Positions 40,964 through 50,133 of a DNA stretch of 64,000 nt are shown piece by piece. The notes beneath the pieces were generated by a model, which was given only the letters and a program-made list of their open reading frames with translations, was not told the origin of the DNA and ran no database searches. Within the stretch, counting starts at the first letter, position 1; every line of letters begins with the position of its first letter. The stretch comes from Curvibacter gracilis ATCC BAA-807 (GTDB taxonomy: Bacteria; Pseudomonadota; Gammaproteobacteria; Burkholderiales; Burkholderiaceae_C), in the NCBI RefSeq assembly GCF_000518645.1, contig NZ_JADZ01000005.1, positions 248,001-312,000 of the forward strand. Direction: 5' to 3'. The translations under genes were made by a program, and so were the position numbers.

Positions 40964-41509
40964 TCAAGGCCCTGGCCCCACGACGGGATAGGGAGCCGCC
41001 CCCTCGGAACCGACCCGCCACTGCCCAATGACCGCCTCGACATCGTCAATGCCCTGGATGGCCTGTTCGATCGCCCGGCCCTGCGCCTCAGAGCCCACGC
41101 AGCCCAGCACGAACACCCAACGGCGCTGACCGAGAACCCAGAGGCTGGTGCCCACAAAACGCTCGTCCTGCTGCGCGAACAAACGCACCCTGAGAATGAT
41201 CTCGGCGTCGTACAGATAGGCATTGGGCAGGCGGCAACGGCCCGACCGATAGCAGCTGGTGCCACGCTCCGCGCGCCAGTGCGCCGACTCGCGGGCCTGG
41301 GCCGGGGTCTCCAAGGGCACGGCCGGCGCAGGGCAGCCTGCGATCCCCTCGCTGATCTGTAAAAAAGGGTCGTCGGCGTGCCGGGTCTGCTGCGCGTCCA
41401 CAGGCCCAAGCCCAAGCCCAAGCATGCCGGCCAGGCACAGCAAGCCCCCTAGGCGTCGCCCCTTTGCGTTGAACACCGCCCGGCGCGAAGCCAACCCCAC
41501 CTGCGCCAT
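40964..41509 (-). CDS. Secreted protein with a BON-like domain
   Basis: A 181-residue protein from ATG 41509 (an ATG at 41524 is also possible). The N-terminus is basic then hydrophobic (RRLGGLLCLAGMLGLGLGPVDAQ), a likely Sec signal. The C-terminal half YLYDAEIILRVRLFAQ, RRWVFVLGCVGSEAQGRAIEQAIQGIDDVEAVIGQWRVG fits a BON domain, the module of OsmY-type periplasmic or outer-membrane-associated proteins. The middle (GTSCYRSGRCRLP) has a Cys pair, with one more Cys in CPAP and another in the BON part. Function not known. Confidence 0.65.
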   Translation of the reverse strand: MAQVGLASRRAVFNAKGRRLGGLLCLAGMLGLGLGPVDAQQTRHADDPFLQISEGIAGCPAPAVPLETPAQARESAHWRAERGTSCYRSGRCRLPNAYLYDAEIILRVRLFAQQDERFVGTSLWVLGQRRWVFVLGCVGSEAQGRAIEQAIQGIDDVEAVIGQWRVGSEGAAPYPVVGPGP

Positions 41510-41764
41510 CAGAGTCCCCCCCATGTCTTTTCCTTCTCGGTCAACACGCTTGGCCTGGCCCTTGGAGCGCCCACCAGGACGCCAGCGGGCGGGCCGTGGC
41601 TGCGCAAGGCCCTCTTCGATCGGGGTGCATCAACCTGGGATGCCTGAGCGACGTCAGCCCCACTTGTGTTTGTCAATATTGAACAATGATTCAATAACAT
41701 CTACTTACAATCAGAAAGCCCATCTTTGCACCGCAGACACCAGTCTGCCCATCAGGAGCCTCGC

Positions 41765-42520
41765 ATGATCCGTCGCCCGTCCCTCAAGACCCTGTCCGCC
41801 AGCCTGCTGGCCCTCGCAGCCTTCGCGGCACACGCCTCCGATGCAGCACCCCACTGGGGCTACGCGGGTCATCATGGCGCCGCGCATTGGGCGGAGATGG
41901 ACCCGGCATTTGAAACCTGTGCCAAGGGTTCGCGCCAGAGCCCCATCGACATCAGCAGCACGGTCAAGGAAGCCTTGCCGGCGCTCGAATTCCAGTACGG
42001 CAGCGCGGCACCAACCCTGGTGAACAACGGTCACACGGTGCAAGTGAACGTGCCCGCCGGCAGCAAGCTGACCGTGGGCGATAAGAGCTATGAATTGCTG
42101 CAATTCCATTTCCACACCCCCAGCGAAGAGACCTTGAAGGGGCGCCACACCGCGATGGTGGCCCACTTCGTGCACAAAAGCACGGCGGGCGAGCTGGGTG
42201 TGGTGGGTGTGCTGATCCAGCCCGGCGTGCCCAACAAGGCTTTCGAGCCGGTGTTTGCCCACCTGCCGCGCCCGGGCGAGAAGATCACCGTCGAAGCGCT
42301 GGAAATCAAGCTGGCGGACATGCTGCCCGCCAACCTGGGCTACTACGCCTTTGAAGGCTCGCTGACGACCCCGCCTTGCTCTGAAGGGGTCAACTGGATG
42401 GTGCTCAAACAACCCATCACCTTGGCACCGGCTCAGATCAAGGCCTTCCGCCGTCTGTTCCCGGCCAATGCCCGGCCCGTGCAGCCCCTGCAGGGTCGGG
42501 TGGTGCGCGAAAGCCTCTGA
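41765..42520 (+). CDS. Periplasmic alpha-class carbonic anhydrase
   Basis: A 251-residue enzyme that hydrates CO2 to bicarbonate. The signal peptide MIRRPSLKTLSASLLALAAF ends AHA near residue 25. Alpha-class hallmarks: CAKGSRQSPIDI, zinc ligands His115 and His117 in LLQFHFHTPSE, and His134 in MVAHFVH, then FEGSLTTPPCSEGVNWMVLKQP. Two cysteines (CAKG and PPCS) form the usual disulfide. ATG 41765 follows a CAGGAG site. Upstream DNA (41670-41715) is AT-rich with an ATTGAA-N6-TTCAAT repeat and a TACAAT candidate -10. Confidence 0.95.
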   Translation: MIRRPSLKTLSASLLALAAFAAHASDAAPHWGYAGHHGAAHWAEMDPAFETCAKGSRQSPIDISSTVKEALPALEFQYGSAAPTLVNNGHTVQVNVPAGSKLTVGDKSYELLQFHFHTPSEETLKGRHTAMVAHFVHKSTAGELGVVGVLIQPGVPNKAFEPVFAHLPRPGEKITVEALEIKLADMLPANLGYYAFEGSLTTPPCSEGVNWMVLKQPITLAPAQIKAFRRLFPANARPVQPLQGRVVRESL

Positions 42521-42699
42521 ACCACGGTCCCCACCCACGAGGCGACGGCATGGGGGGGCAGATCCCTCCTGGCCTGACACCTCGCATGGCGCCATGAACT
42601 GAGCGCAATCCGGTACAAGACGCCGGGCCCCGTGGCACCTATTCTTGCCTCGGGCCCGCCGCACGTTGCGGGGGCCAGACCGGAACCCCAAGACACCCG

Positions 42700-43002
42700 A
42701 TGCCTACAACAGACCTGCGCCAGCTTGCGGCCGCGCACCCGCAAGCTTGGCGCTCCCACATCGTCGCGCGGCTGGGCCACAGCCAGCTCAAGGTGCTGCG
42801 CATGGACGGCCAGCCCGCCGAAGAAGAGACCCACCCCTACGACGAAGCCTTTGTGGTGCTGGCAGGCGAGCTCCGGTTGGTGGTTGCAGGGCAGGCCCTG
42901 CATGTGCAGGCCGGCGAGCTGTACACGGTGGCTGCCGGCATTCCCCATGCGGTGGCCGAAGGCAGCTGGGGCACCCTGCTCATCGTCGACACGCCTGCCT
43001 GA
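42700..43002 (+). CDS. Small cupin-domain protein
   Basis: A 100-residue single cupin. EETHPYDEAFVVLAGELRLVVAG is motif 1 (one His only) and GELYTVAAGIPHAV is motif 2 with its His. A metal site is likely but the missing second His of motif 1 makes it atypical. Function unknown; such proteins range from isomerases to regulators. It lies 179 bp after the carbonic anhydrase and is convergent with the serine hydrolase. Confidence 0.8.
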   Translation: MPTTDLRQLAAAHPQAWRSHIVARLGHSQLKVLRMDGQPAEEETHPYDEAFVVLAGELRLVVAGQALHVQAGELYTVAAGIPHAVAEGSWGTLLIVDTPA

Positions 43003-43036
43003 GCCCCTCTGGTGGCAGCGATGCCCCTCAAAGAAC

Positions 43037-44245
43037 TCAGGACAAGGCCTGCACCAATGCATCGACCAGAGCGGCAGTTTCTGCCACGCAGGCCTGGGCG
43101 ATCGGCTCGGGCCAGGCGCTTTGCAGCACCAGCACCGTGCGCGAGGCCGGGTGGATGTGGATCTGTTGGCCAAAAATACCCAGTGCCGCAAACAGCCCGG
43201 CACCGCGCTGACCGGGCGCGGGGGGCGGATCGCCAAAGGTCCACCATTGGTAGCCATAGCCCCGGGGGGCATAGCGGGGGATCTGCCCGGGGCGCAGGTG
43301 GGGGTGGCTGAGCACGTCGGTCGAGTCGCTCACCCAATCCGGCGGCAGGACATGTTGACCGTCGATCACGCCCTGGTTCAGCACGAACTGCCCAAAGCGC
43401 CCGACGTCGCGCAATGTGGCATTCAGACCGCTGCCGGCGAACTCCAGCCCCTCTGGCGCATCGAGTTGCCACAGCGCGTCGCACTCCATGCCCAGTGGGG
43501 CCCACAGCCTGTCCGACAGATAGTCGCTGAGCGGGCGACCCACGGCGGCGGCCAGAATCTCGCCCACCAGGTAGGTTTCACCGGTGCTGTAGTTGAAGCG
43601 CGTGCCGGGTTCGGCCACCCGCGGCAGAGCGGCCATGAACTCCAGCACCCGTCCCTTCTGGCCGGCCGCCTGGGCGGCCAGCATGCGCCGGCGCTCGGAT
43701 TGGGGGTCGAGGTAATCCTCGTTCCAGCCCACACCGGAGCTCATCTGCAGCACCTGGCGGATGTTGACCTGCTCGTAGGCCGAGCCCAGGAGCTTGGGCA
43801 CAAGGTCGGTCACGGGCTGGTCCAGGCTCTGGATCAGGCCCTCGTGCAGGGCCATGCCCAGCAACACCGAAGAGACCGACTTGGCCACAGAAAACGAGGG
43901 CCATCGGCTTTGCGCATCGCGGCCCGCGGCATAGCGCTCCAGCCGCACCCGCCCATCCTGCAGCAGCAACAGACCGGTGCAGCGGTTGCGCTGCATGAAC
44001 GCCTCTATGCCCCGGGTCTGCCCCTCATGGCGGTAGTGGAGCGACAAGGCAGGCCCCTGTGGCAGCGGCCGCACCTCGGGGCCACGGCGGACGCGGCGGG
44101 TGGGGTAGACGCGCTCCATCTGCCGGTAGCTGTTGAGCTGGACGTCTTCGGACCAGGTCATCATCTCTTCAAAACGGCCTATCGAGGGTGCTGCACCGGG
44201 CTCGTCAGAACCCCGGAGCCCGCAATCATCAGAAACAGTGCGCAT
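43037..44245 (-). CDS. Beta-lactamase-fold serine hydrolase (class C / NylB-like)
   Basis: A 402-residue serine hydrolase. The active-site SxxK is Ser119-Val-Ala-Lys122 in PSFSVAKSVSS; the Tyr motif is YST at 219-221, and YGYQWWTF near residue 325 fills the third-motif region as in 6-aminohexanoate-dimer hydrolase-like proteins. No signal peptide is visible, so a cytosolic esterase, amidase or peptidase is more likely than antibiotic resistance. ATG 44245 lacks a ribosome site; an ATG at 44164 with GAAGAG upstream would remove 27 residues. Divergent from the LysR gene, which probably controls it. Confidence 0.85.
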   Translation of the reverse strand: MRTVSDDCGLRGSDEPGAAPSIGRFEEMMTWSEDVQLNSYRQMERVYPTRRVRRGPEVRPLPQGPALSLHYRHEGQTRGIEAFMQRNRCTGLLLLQDGRVRLERYAAGRDAQSRWPSFSVAKSVSSVLLGMALHEGLIQSLDQPVTDLVPKLLGSAYEQVNIRQVLQMSSGVGWNEDYLDPQSERRRMLAAQAAGQKGRVLEFMAALPRVAEPGTRFNYSTGETYLVGEILAAAVGRPLSDYLSDRLWAPLGMECDALWQLDAPEGLEFAGSGLNATLRDVGRFGQFVLNQGVIDGQHVLPPDWVSDSTDVLSHPHLRPGQIPRYAPRGYGYQWWTFGDPPPAPGQRGAGLFAALGIFGQQIHIHPASRTVLVLQSAWPEPIAQACVAETAALVDALVQALS

Positions 44246-44299
44246 GGGTGTCGTCTCAAGCAGCAGATGAAGAAGGCCCGATCATCCATCGGTGAATTC

Positions 44300-44340
44300 G
44301 ATGATTCAAGCGCAAAATAATCATCCAATTTTTGCAAAAT
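44300..44340. promoter_or_regulatory. Inverted repeats between the serine hydrolase and LysR genes
   Basis: GATGATT (44300-44306) and AATCATC (44319-44325) form 7-bp arms spaced 12 nt. ATTTT-TGC-AAAAT (44328-44340) is a second site of T-N11-A form. Both lie in the 117-bp divergent gap, the usual place for LysR operators. Confidence 0.5.
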
Positions 44341-44362
44341 CCTCATAAAAGGACCTTTGAGC

Positions 44363-45265
44363 ATGGAAAGCCGCAAGCTGCAGCACTTTCTGGCGGTGTG
44401 CGAGCAGGGCTCGATGCAGCGGGCGGCCGAGCATTGCCACCTGACCCAGTCGGCCCTGAGCCGCAGCCTGGCCGCGCTGGCCCAGGAATTGGGCGTGCCC
44501 TTGTTCGATGGCGGCAAACGCCGCCTGCAACCCAGCCGCTTCGGCCTGGCCCTGCTGTCCAGAGCCCAACGCCTGTTGGATGAGGAGCGTGAACTCAAGC
44601 GCGAGCTGGCCCTGATGAATGCCGGGCAGGCTGGCGACTGCGCCATCGGCTTCAGCCCGACCCCGGCCGAGCTGGGCATGGCCCACTGCCTGGCCTGGCT
44701 GGCCGAGCAGGCACCGCAGGTGCGCGCCCGCATGGCCGTCGGCAGAACCGACGCCTTGCTCGAAGACCTGCGCCGGCATGTGCTGGACCTGGCGGTGGTG
44801 GACGCCAGCGCCATCCGCGACACCGATGGCCTCAGCATGGAGTTGTTGCCTCCGCTGGAGGGGGGCTTCGTGTGCCGCGCCCAGCATCCGCTGAGCGCCC
44901 TGCCCCAGCCCAGCCTGGCTGACCTGCGCCCTTATGCCGTGGCCTGCTCTCCTTTGAGCGAGGCGTTTGAACGCGAGATCAGCCAATCCCTCGGCAAATT
45001 GCAGCCCAGCGGCCACTGGCCGAGCTTGCAGGCCGACAACTACCAGTCGCTCAAAAGTGCCACCCTGGTCTCCGACATGGTGCTGCTGGTGGCCCATGCG
45101 GTGGTGCGGGCCGAGCTGGACGACGGGCGGCTGATCGCCCTGCCCCGCCACGCGCTGCCCACCCCCGTTGGCCGCTATGCCTTGGTGCGCACCACGCACC
45201 GGGTTCAACTGCCGGTGATGGCGCCGTTGTGTGACGTGCTGCGCCAGCGACTGGCCCAGGCCTGA
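44363..45265 (+). CDS. LysR-family transcriptional regulator
   Basis: A 300-residue LysR-type regulator: helix-turn-helix in MESRKLQHFLAVCEQGSMQRAAEHCHLTQSALSRSLAALAQELGVPLF (residues 1-48), then the effector-binding domain. ATG 44363 follows AAAGGA; a TTG two codons earlier is not needed. It diverges from the serine hydrolase with operator-like repeats between, so it most likely regulates that gene and itself. Unrelated in sequence to the LysR at 8285-9175 outside the family core. Confidence 0.93.
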   Translation: MESRKLQHFLAVCEQGSMQRAAEHCHLTQSALSRSLAALAQELGVPLFDGGKRRLQPSRFGLALLSRAQRLLDEERELKRELALMNAGQAGDCAIGFSPTPAELGMAHCLAWLAEQAPQVRARMAVGRTDALLEDLRRHVLDLAVVDASAIRDTDGLSMELLPPLEGGFVCRAQHPLSALPQPSLADLRPYAVACSPLSEAFEREISQSLGKLQPSGHWPSLQADNYQSLKSATLVSDMVLLVAHAVVRAELDDGRLIALPRHALPTPVGRYALVRTTHRVQLPVMAPLCDVLRQRLAQA

Positions 45266-45324
45266 ACCGAGGACGAAGGCCAGACGCTGGCAGCCACCTC
45301 AGGCGCGGCAACCCAAGCAACCGA

Positions 45325-46119
45325 TCAGATCGGCACGCCCAGAATCAACTTGATGACCGTTCTGTCGCTGTTGGCCACGGCTGAGCCATAGGAACGCCCC
45401 ACCCCCAGGTCGACATCCCACCCACCCAGGTTGAAGTCGGCCACCACAAAGTTGCTGGTGGTGTGGGGCGATGCCACTGCCGCATTGCGATGCAAGAGGC
45501 CCAGGGTGTCGTAGCGTTCTAGGCCCAGGCGCAGGTCACCGTGATCCTCGCCTGTCACCTGGTAGCTGAGTTTGTAGTCCAGCTCGGTCGACGAGGACTG
45601 CTGGGGATGGCTTCGGAAAGACCCATTGAGGTTGAAATTGACCCCCGCCAGCCAGGGCCCCTGGCGGTAGGTTTCAATGAACTTCAGCTGGGTGGAGCTC
45701 TCATCGGGATCAAAGCGCTGGGCCAGGTGCCCCACTTCCCAGTTGACGGCGAAATACCAGGGCGAATCGGCTGAAGGCGCACGGGGCCGCCATTTGAGCC
45801 GAACCTTGGCCCCATCGGTGACGGGGTGCCCATGCGAGATGTCCGGGGCCCCCGAACTCAGAACATACAGGCCGGCCTCCCAGTGGCTGTTGATGCCGTA
45901 ACTCAGTTCAGGGGTGAGTCGCCACTGGCGGAAGGTGGTTGAACCGGGCTGGGCCGAGGGCACCAGGTTGGTGTGCAGATCCAGGCCGAACTGACCCGGC
46001 TCGGCAAACTCATCGAGGTAGACCTGGATCTCCTCCGGGGCCGCCTGGCACAGCCCAGCGCCCATCGCGGCCAGGGTGACCCACATCCATTTCGCCAGGG
46101 TGGAAAGTTGCAGGCTCAT
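45325..46119 (-). CDS. Putative outer-membrane beta-barrel protein
   Basis: A 264-residue protein. ATG 46119 starts MSLQLSTLAKWMWVTLAAMGAG, a signal peptide ending QA (about 28). The mature part begins PEEIQVYLDEFAEPGQFGLDLHTN and is built of alternating amphipathic strands ending in aromatic or hydrophobic residues (WEAGLYVLS, WYFAVNWEVGHLA, LDYKLSYQVT, NFVVADFNLGGWDVDLGVGRSYG) with a C-terminal VIKLILGVPI. That pattern suggests a barrel of about 10-12 strands. Cargo unknown. The open frame to 46212 is not favoured because it would bury the signal peptide. Confidence 0.65.
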   Translation of the reverse strand: MSLQLSTLAKWMWVTLAAMGAGLCQAAPEEIQVYLDEFAEPGQFGLDLHTNLVPSAQPGSTTFRQWRLTPELSYGINSHWEAGLYVLSSGAPDISHGHPVTDGAKVRLKWRPRAPSADSPWYFAVNWEVGHLAQRFDPDESSTQLKFIETYRQGPWLAGVNFNLNGSFRSHPQQSSSTELDYKLSYQVTGEDHGDLRLGLERYDTLGLLHRNAAVASPHTTSNFVVADFNLGGWDVDLGVGRSYGSAVANSDRTVIKLILGVPI

Positions 46120-46348
46120 ACAGCAGGGCCCTACATCAGAAAGAAAACACAAACCATCCGGCAAGGCCCGGACCCGTTGGAGCAAGCCATCAGCGCACCC
46201 CTGGGACAGCATGCCTCAAGCGGCAAATCCGAGAGGCCTGCTGGGATTCCACGCTGAACCCTTGCCATCGGCAAGCCGTCCCATCGGAAACCGGCCCTCA
46301 CGTAAAGTAGGGGCTCATCCGCAGTCACACGCCGCCAGGCGCACCCAC

Positions 46349-46618
46349 ATGCCCTTAGACCTCCAGCGCGAAGCACGCCAACAGGCCGTCACCTCCATCG
46401 AGCGTTACTTTCAGGCTCACCACGACGAGCGCATCGGCAACATCGCCGCGGGCGCACTACTGGGGTTTTTTCTCGAAGAGATCGGCCCCTTGATCTACAA
46501 CCAGGCCGTGAGCGATGTGCAAGAGCGCCTCCAGCACCGGGTCAGCGAGATCGACCTGGAGGTGCATGAAGAGCCCTTTGCGTATTGGCAGAAGTTCGAT
46601 CGCCCACGAAAAAAATGA
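46349..46618 (+). CDS. DUF2164-family protein
   Basis: An 89-residue protein with the full DUF2164 pattern: AVTSIERYFQAHHDERIGNIAAGALLGFFLEEIGPLIYNQAVSDVQERL. Function of the family is unknown. ATG 46349 is the first start in the recognisable domain, although the frame is open further upstream. It ends one base before the convergent MFS transporter gene. Confidence 0.85.
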   Translation: MPLDLQREARQQAVTSIERYFQAHHDERIGNIAAGALLGFFLEEIGPLIYNQAVSDVQERLQHRVSEIDLEVHEEPFAYWQKFDRPRKK

Positions 46619-47905
46619 TCAGGCCGCAGCGCCCTTGGCTTTCACCACCCCTTTGTAAAGCAAGCCGGTGGCCACCAGGCCGCAGGCCCCGGCAAACGAC
46701 ATCCAGTAGCCCGGCGAGGCCTTGTCACCGGTCGCTTCGATCAACCAGGTCGAGATCAAGGGCGTGAAGCCGCCAAAAATGGCCGTGGCCAGGCTGTAGG
46801 CCAGAGAAAAACCGACCGTGCGCACATGGGCGGGCATCACCTCCGTCAAGGCCACCACGGCGGCCCCGTTGTAGCAGGCGTACAGGATGGACAGCCAGAT
46901 CTCCACCACCAGCATGTTCTGAAAGCTCGGCACCGTGACCAGCCAGGCCAGGCTCGGGTAGGCCGTGAGCATGGCCAGCAGCGAGAACACGGCCAAGACC
47001 GGCGCGCGCCCGATGCGGTCGGACACCGCCCCCATCACCGGCAGCAGGATGAAATTGGACAGCCCCACGCAGAAGGTCACCAGCAGGCTGTCCGTCGAGG
47101 ACAGCTTGAGCACCGACTTGCCGAAGGTGGGTGTGTAGACCGTGATCAGGTAGAACGACACGGTGGTCATCACCACCAGCATCATGCAGGCGAGGATCAA
47201 GGGGAAATTCTGCAGAATCGACTGCATGATTTCACGCAGGCTGGGATGGTGCTTGCGTGCCGCGAAGGCCTCGGTCTCCTGCAAGGAGCGGCGGATCCAG
47301 AACACAAAGGGCAGGATCAGGCAACCGATGATGAAGGGCATGCGCCAGCCCCAATCACCCACCTGCGCCGTGCTGAGGTTCTGATTGATCAGGTAGCCCA
47401 GGATCGCCGAGAACATGATGGCCACCTGCTGGCTGGCCGACTGCCAGCTCACATAAAAGCCTTTGCGTCCGGGCGTGGCGATTTCCGACAGGTACACCGA
47501 CACCCCGCCCAGCTCAACCCCGGCAGAAAAGCCCTGCATCAGTCGGCCAATCAACACCAGAATCGGCGCCAGCAGCCCGATGGTCGCGTAGCTGGGCACA
47601 AAGGCCACCAGCACGGTGCCCGCGGCCATGATCCCCAGGGTGACGATCAAACCCTTGCGCCGGCCAATGCGGTCGATGTAGCTGCCCAGCACGATGGCGC
47701 CCAGCGGGCGCATCAGAAAACCCGCCCCAAAGGTGGCAAAGGTCAGCAACAAGGAACTGATCTCATCCCCGGTCGGGAAAAAGGCCTTGGAGATGTAGGT
47801 GGCATAAAAGCCAAACAGGAAGAAGTCATACATCTCCAGAAAATTGCCACTGGTGACGCGAATGACATTGAGCCATGGCGATGACGGGGAGACCTTGTTG
47901 TTCAT
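46619..47905 (-). CDS. MFS transporter, metabolite:H+ symporter family (citrate/tricarballylate type)
   Basis: A 428-residue transporter with 12 predicted TM helices. [32 protein letters not shown] and [29 protein letters not shown] with [22 protein letters not shown] are the MHS-family signatures and closely match citrate-proton (CitA) and tricarballylate (TcuC) symporters. It should import a tricarboxylate with protons. No citrate lyase or tcuAB genes are adjacent. ATG 47905 is used because it starts the family N-terminus. Confidence 0.9.
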   Translation of the reverse strand: MNNKVSPSSPWLNVIRVTSGNFLEMYDFFLFGFYATYISKAFFPTGDEISSLLLTFATFGAGFLMRPLGAIVLGSYIDRIGRRKGLIVTLGIMAAGTVLVAFVPSYATIGLLAPILVLIGRLMQGFSAGVELGGVSVYLSEIATPGRKGFYVSWQSASQQVAIMFSAILGYLINQNLSTAQVGDWGWRMPFIIGCLILPFVFWIRRSLQETEAFAARKHHPSLREIMQSILQNFPLILACMMLVVMTTVSFYLITVYTPTFGKSVLKLSSTDSLLVTFCVGLSNFILLPVMGAVSDRIGRAPVLAVFSLLAMLTAYPSLAWLVTVPSFQNMLVVEIWLSILYACYNGAAVVALTEVMPAHVRTVGFSLAYSLATAIFGGFTPLISTWLIEATGDKASPGYWMSFAGACGLVATGLLYKGVVKAKGAAA

Positions 47906-48589
47906 GCGAGCTTGCCTGTTGGGGTGAAAGACGAAGTGGATCGAGTGCCAAAACCGGTGCCACGCCCATGCCCAAGCCCGGCATGGCGGGCCTGCGGCGA
48001 CGCGGCATCGGAACCGGTCTGCGTGAATCAGGAGGGGTGGAGGGAGACAGCTGGCGCTCGGTGCCGCCCGGCTGAGAACCTGGCGCCGTGGCGTGCATTG
48101 AAGGCGGTTGCCAGCCTTTGCGCAGGCAGCCGATTCAGGGCCAGGGGACAAGCCAGCCTGTGTGAGGCGTGGAAGCCGGCCTGGGTCGTGCAAGTGCGCA
48201 TGTTGTCTCCGCTGGGTGGTGCCCGATCTGTTTTGGTGCCCAGCCCTCCCCGTGGGCAGGGCTGCTGGGCGCAGACTCTAATCACTGACGGCTTTCAATC
48301 GGCTTTCAGTCGTCGGTCAGTCGCCGATCAGTCGCCGGTCAGTTGGCGCAACGCTCGGATGGCCAGATGCGCCTGGCATCCCACTGCCGGGTCGGCTCCT
48401 GGAGGGCGACGCTGCCCCGCCCCTGGCCGCACTTTTCTTGGCCTGGACGGCCGCCCCAGCCTATCATTCGCGACAGACGGACTGGGCCTGCCAACGCGGG
48501 CGCACTAATTGCTAATCCGTGCCAATCCGTCCACCGTGGCCAATGCCTGCAGAGCAGCCACCAACAACGTTCAGGGAGAACCCAAGATC
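47906..48589. other. 684-bp stretch without a credible gene
   Basis: Open frames here are Arg/Pro/Gly-rich and start or end without ribosome sites, so none is called. The stretch holds an imperfect hairpin (CAGCCCT/AGGGCTG, 48241-48264), the 11-bp tandem array at 48289-48343, and AT-richer DNA near 48505-48530 that may carry the promoter of the PilU-like gene. Confidence 0.7.
48289..48343. repeat. Five 11-bp tandem repeats
   Basis: Five consecutive 11-mers: CGGCTTTCAAT, CGGCTTTCAGT, CGTCGGTCAGT, CGCCGATCAGT, CGCCGGTCAGT. The shared part is a leading CG and a TCAGT end. The period is close to one helical turn, so each copy faces the same side of the DNA. It lies about 250 bp upstream of the PilU-like gene. 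Confidence 0.85.
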
Positions 48590-49747
48590 ATGAGCACGGT
48601 CACCGACAGCCCCAGCACGCCTGGCCACCCCTCACTGGCCTACCTGCACACCTTGTTGCGCACCATGGTTCAAGCCGGTGGCACCGACCTGTTCATCTCG
48701 GCGGACTTTCCGCCGTCCATGAAGATCAATGGCGAGTTGCAGCCCTTGCAAACCATCAAATTGCAGGGTGAACACACCCAGCAGTTGGCGGCAGCCTTGA
48801 TGGATGCGCGCCACCAGCAGGATTTCGAGCAGGAGTTGGAGGCCAACTTCGCCCTGTCCTTGCCCGGTGTGGCGCGCTTTCGGGTCAATGTGTTCCGCCA
48901 ACAACGCCAGGTTGGCATGGTGATCCGGACCATCCCGAACGAGGTGCCCGAGATCGAGGCCCTGGGCCTGCCTGACATCTTCAAGACCCTGTCGCTGGCC
49001 TCGCGTGGCCTGGTTCTGTTGGTGGGGGCGGCCGGCTCGGGCAAATCGACCTCGCTGGCGGCCATGCTCCATCACCGCAATCGCCACACCAAAAGCCATA
49101 TCGTCACGGTGGAAGACCCGGTGGAGTATGTCCACAGTTCGATCTCCAGCCTGGTCACGCACCGGGAGATCGGCATCGACACGCATTCCTGGCATCACGC
49201 CCTCAAGAATGCGCTGCGGCAGGCCCCCGATGTGATCCTGATTGGCGAGATCCGGGACACCGAGACCATGGAACAGGCCTTGTCATTTGCAGAGACCGGG
49301 CATTTGTGCCTCGCCACCCTGCACGCCACCAGCGCCAGCCGCAGTTTTGACCGCATCCTGAATTTCTTTGCCGAGGAGCGTCGGCAGCAGATCCTGATGG
49401 ACCTGTCGATGAACCTCAACGCCATCATCTCCCAACGCCTTGTGCCCCACGCACAAGGCCAGGGCCGCCAGGCCGCGATCGAGATCCTGCTCAACACCCC
49501 CACCATGGCCGAAAAAATCTACCGGGGAGAGTTCCATGACATCAAAGCGGTGATGAGCAAATCGCGCAACGTCGGCATGCAGACGCTCGATGACGCGATT
49601 TTTGACCTGTATGAACTGGGGCAGATCAGCTACACCGATGCGCTCCGGTACGCCGACAGCGAAAATGAAATGCGCCTGGCCATCAAGCTTCGCAGCCGGC
49701 GGCCACCGCCGGCCGGTTCAATGGCCTCGCCGACCATCAGCCTTTGA
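48590..49747 (+). CDS. PilT/PilU-family ATPase (second copy)
   Basis: A 385-residue retraction-type ATPase: Walker A GAAGSGKST with Lys152, Asp box TVEDPVEY, Walker [14 protein letters not shown] and His box HLCLATLHATSASRSF. A PilU-like N-terminal domain opens AYLHTLLRTMVQAGGTDLFISADFPPSMKINGEL. ATG 48590 follows a GGGAGAA site. It stands alone with no other pilus genes nearby and differs clearly from the ATPase at 17232-18401. The host probably carries a separate pilT locus elsewhere (inference). Confidence 0.9.
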   Translation: MSTVTDSPSTPGHPSLAYLHTLLRTMVQAGGTDLFISADFPPSMKINGELQPLQTIKLQGEHTQQLAAALMDARHQQDFEQELEANFALSLPGVARFRVNVFRQQRQVGMVIRTIPNEVPEIEALGLPDIFKTLSLASRGLVLLVGAAGSGKSTSLAAMLHHRNRHTKSHIVTVEDPVEYVHSSISSLVTHREIGIDTHSWHHALKNALRQAPDVILIGEIRDTETMEQALSFAETGHLCLATLHATSASRSFDRILNFFAEERRQQILMDLSMNLNAIISQRLVPHAQGQGRQAAIEILLNTPTMAEKIYRGEFHDIKAVMSKSRNVGMQTLDDAIFDLYELGQISYTDALRYADSENEMRLAIKLRSRRPPPAGSMASPTISL

Positions 49748-49899
49748 GCCAGCAGGCTTCGGCCCTCTTTTCGCCTCGACGCGGCCCGATGCCATTGGAC
49801 CTCCCAGCCCACTCTGACCTCGAAACAAGACCGGGAACCAAAGAAAACAGGCCCATCGTCCGAACCGCATGGAAATTCTGGTTAGAATAGAGGGCTATT

Positions 49900-49990
<91 letters not shown>

Positions 49991-50014
49991 TACACGCGTC
50001 ACAGACGCTTTAAG

Positions 50015-50036
50015 ACGGCCCTTCGGGGCCGTTTTT
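50015..50036 (+). terminator. Intrinsic terminator after tRNA-Ser
   Basis: ACGGCCC-TTCG-GGGCCGT followed by TTTT. A stable UUCG tetraloop hairpin 25 bp after the tRNA CCA end. Confidence 0.95.
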
Positions 50037-50133
50037 CATTGGGCCACCCATATACTGACCCGCCGTAACACTCCATTGGCCACCGCTTAAGCGCAGCATT
50101 TATGGCCTATGGGATGGCCTATCGAAGTCAGTC

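Noticed and set aside
43037-44245. Serine hydrolase considered as an antibiotic-resistance beta-lactamase
   Set aside because: No signal peptide, and the third motif is not KTG; the sequence fits cytosolic class C-like hydrolases better.
48289-48343. Tandem repeats considered as a CRISPR array
   Set aside because: Units are contiguous 11-mers with no unique spacers, and no cas genes are present. The same applies to the 13-bp array at 8144-8195.
47912-48508. A 198-codon rightward frame in the region before the second PilU-like gene
   Set aside because: Arg/Pro/Gly/Cys-rich sequence without a ribosome site that runs through the tandem repeat; no protein-like segments.
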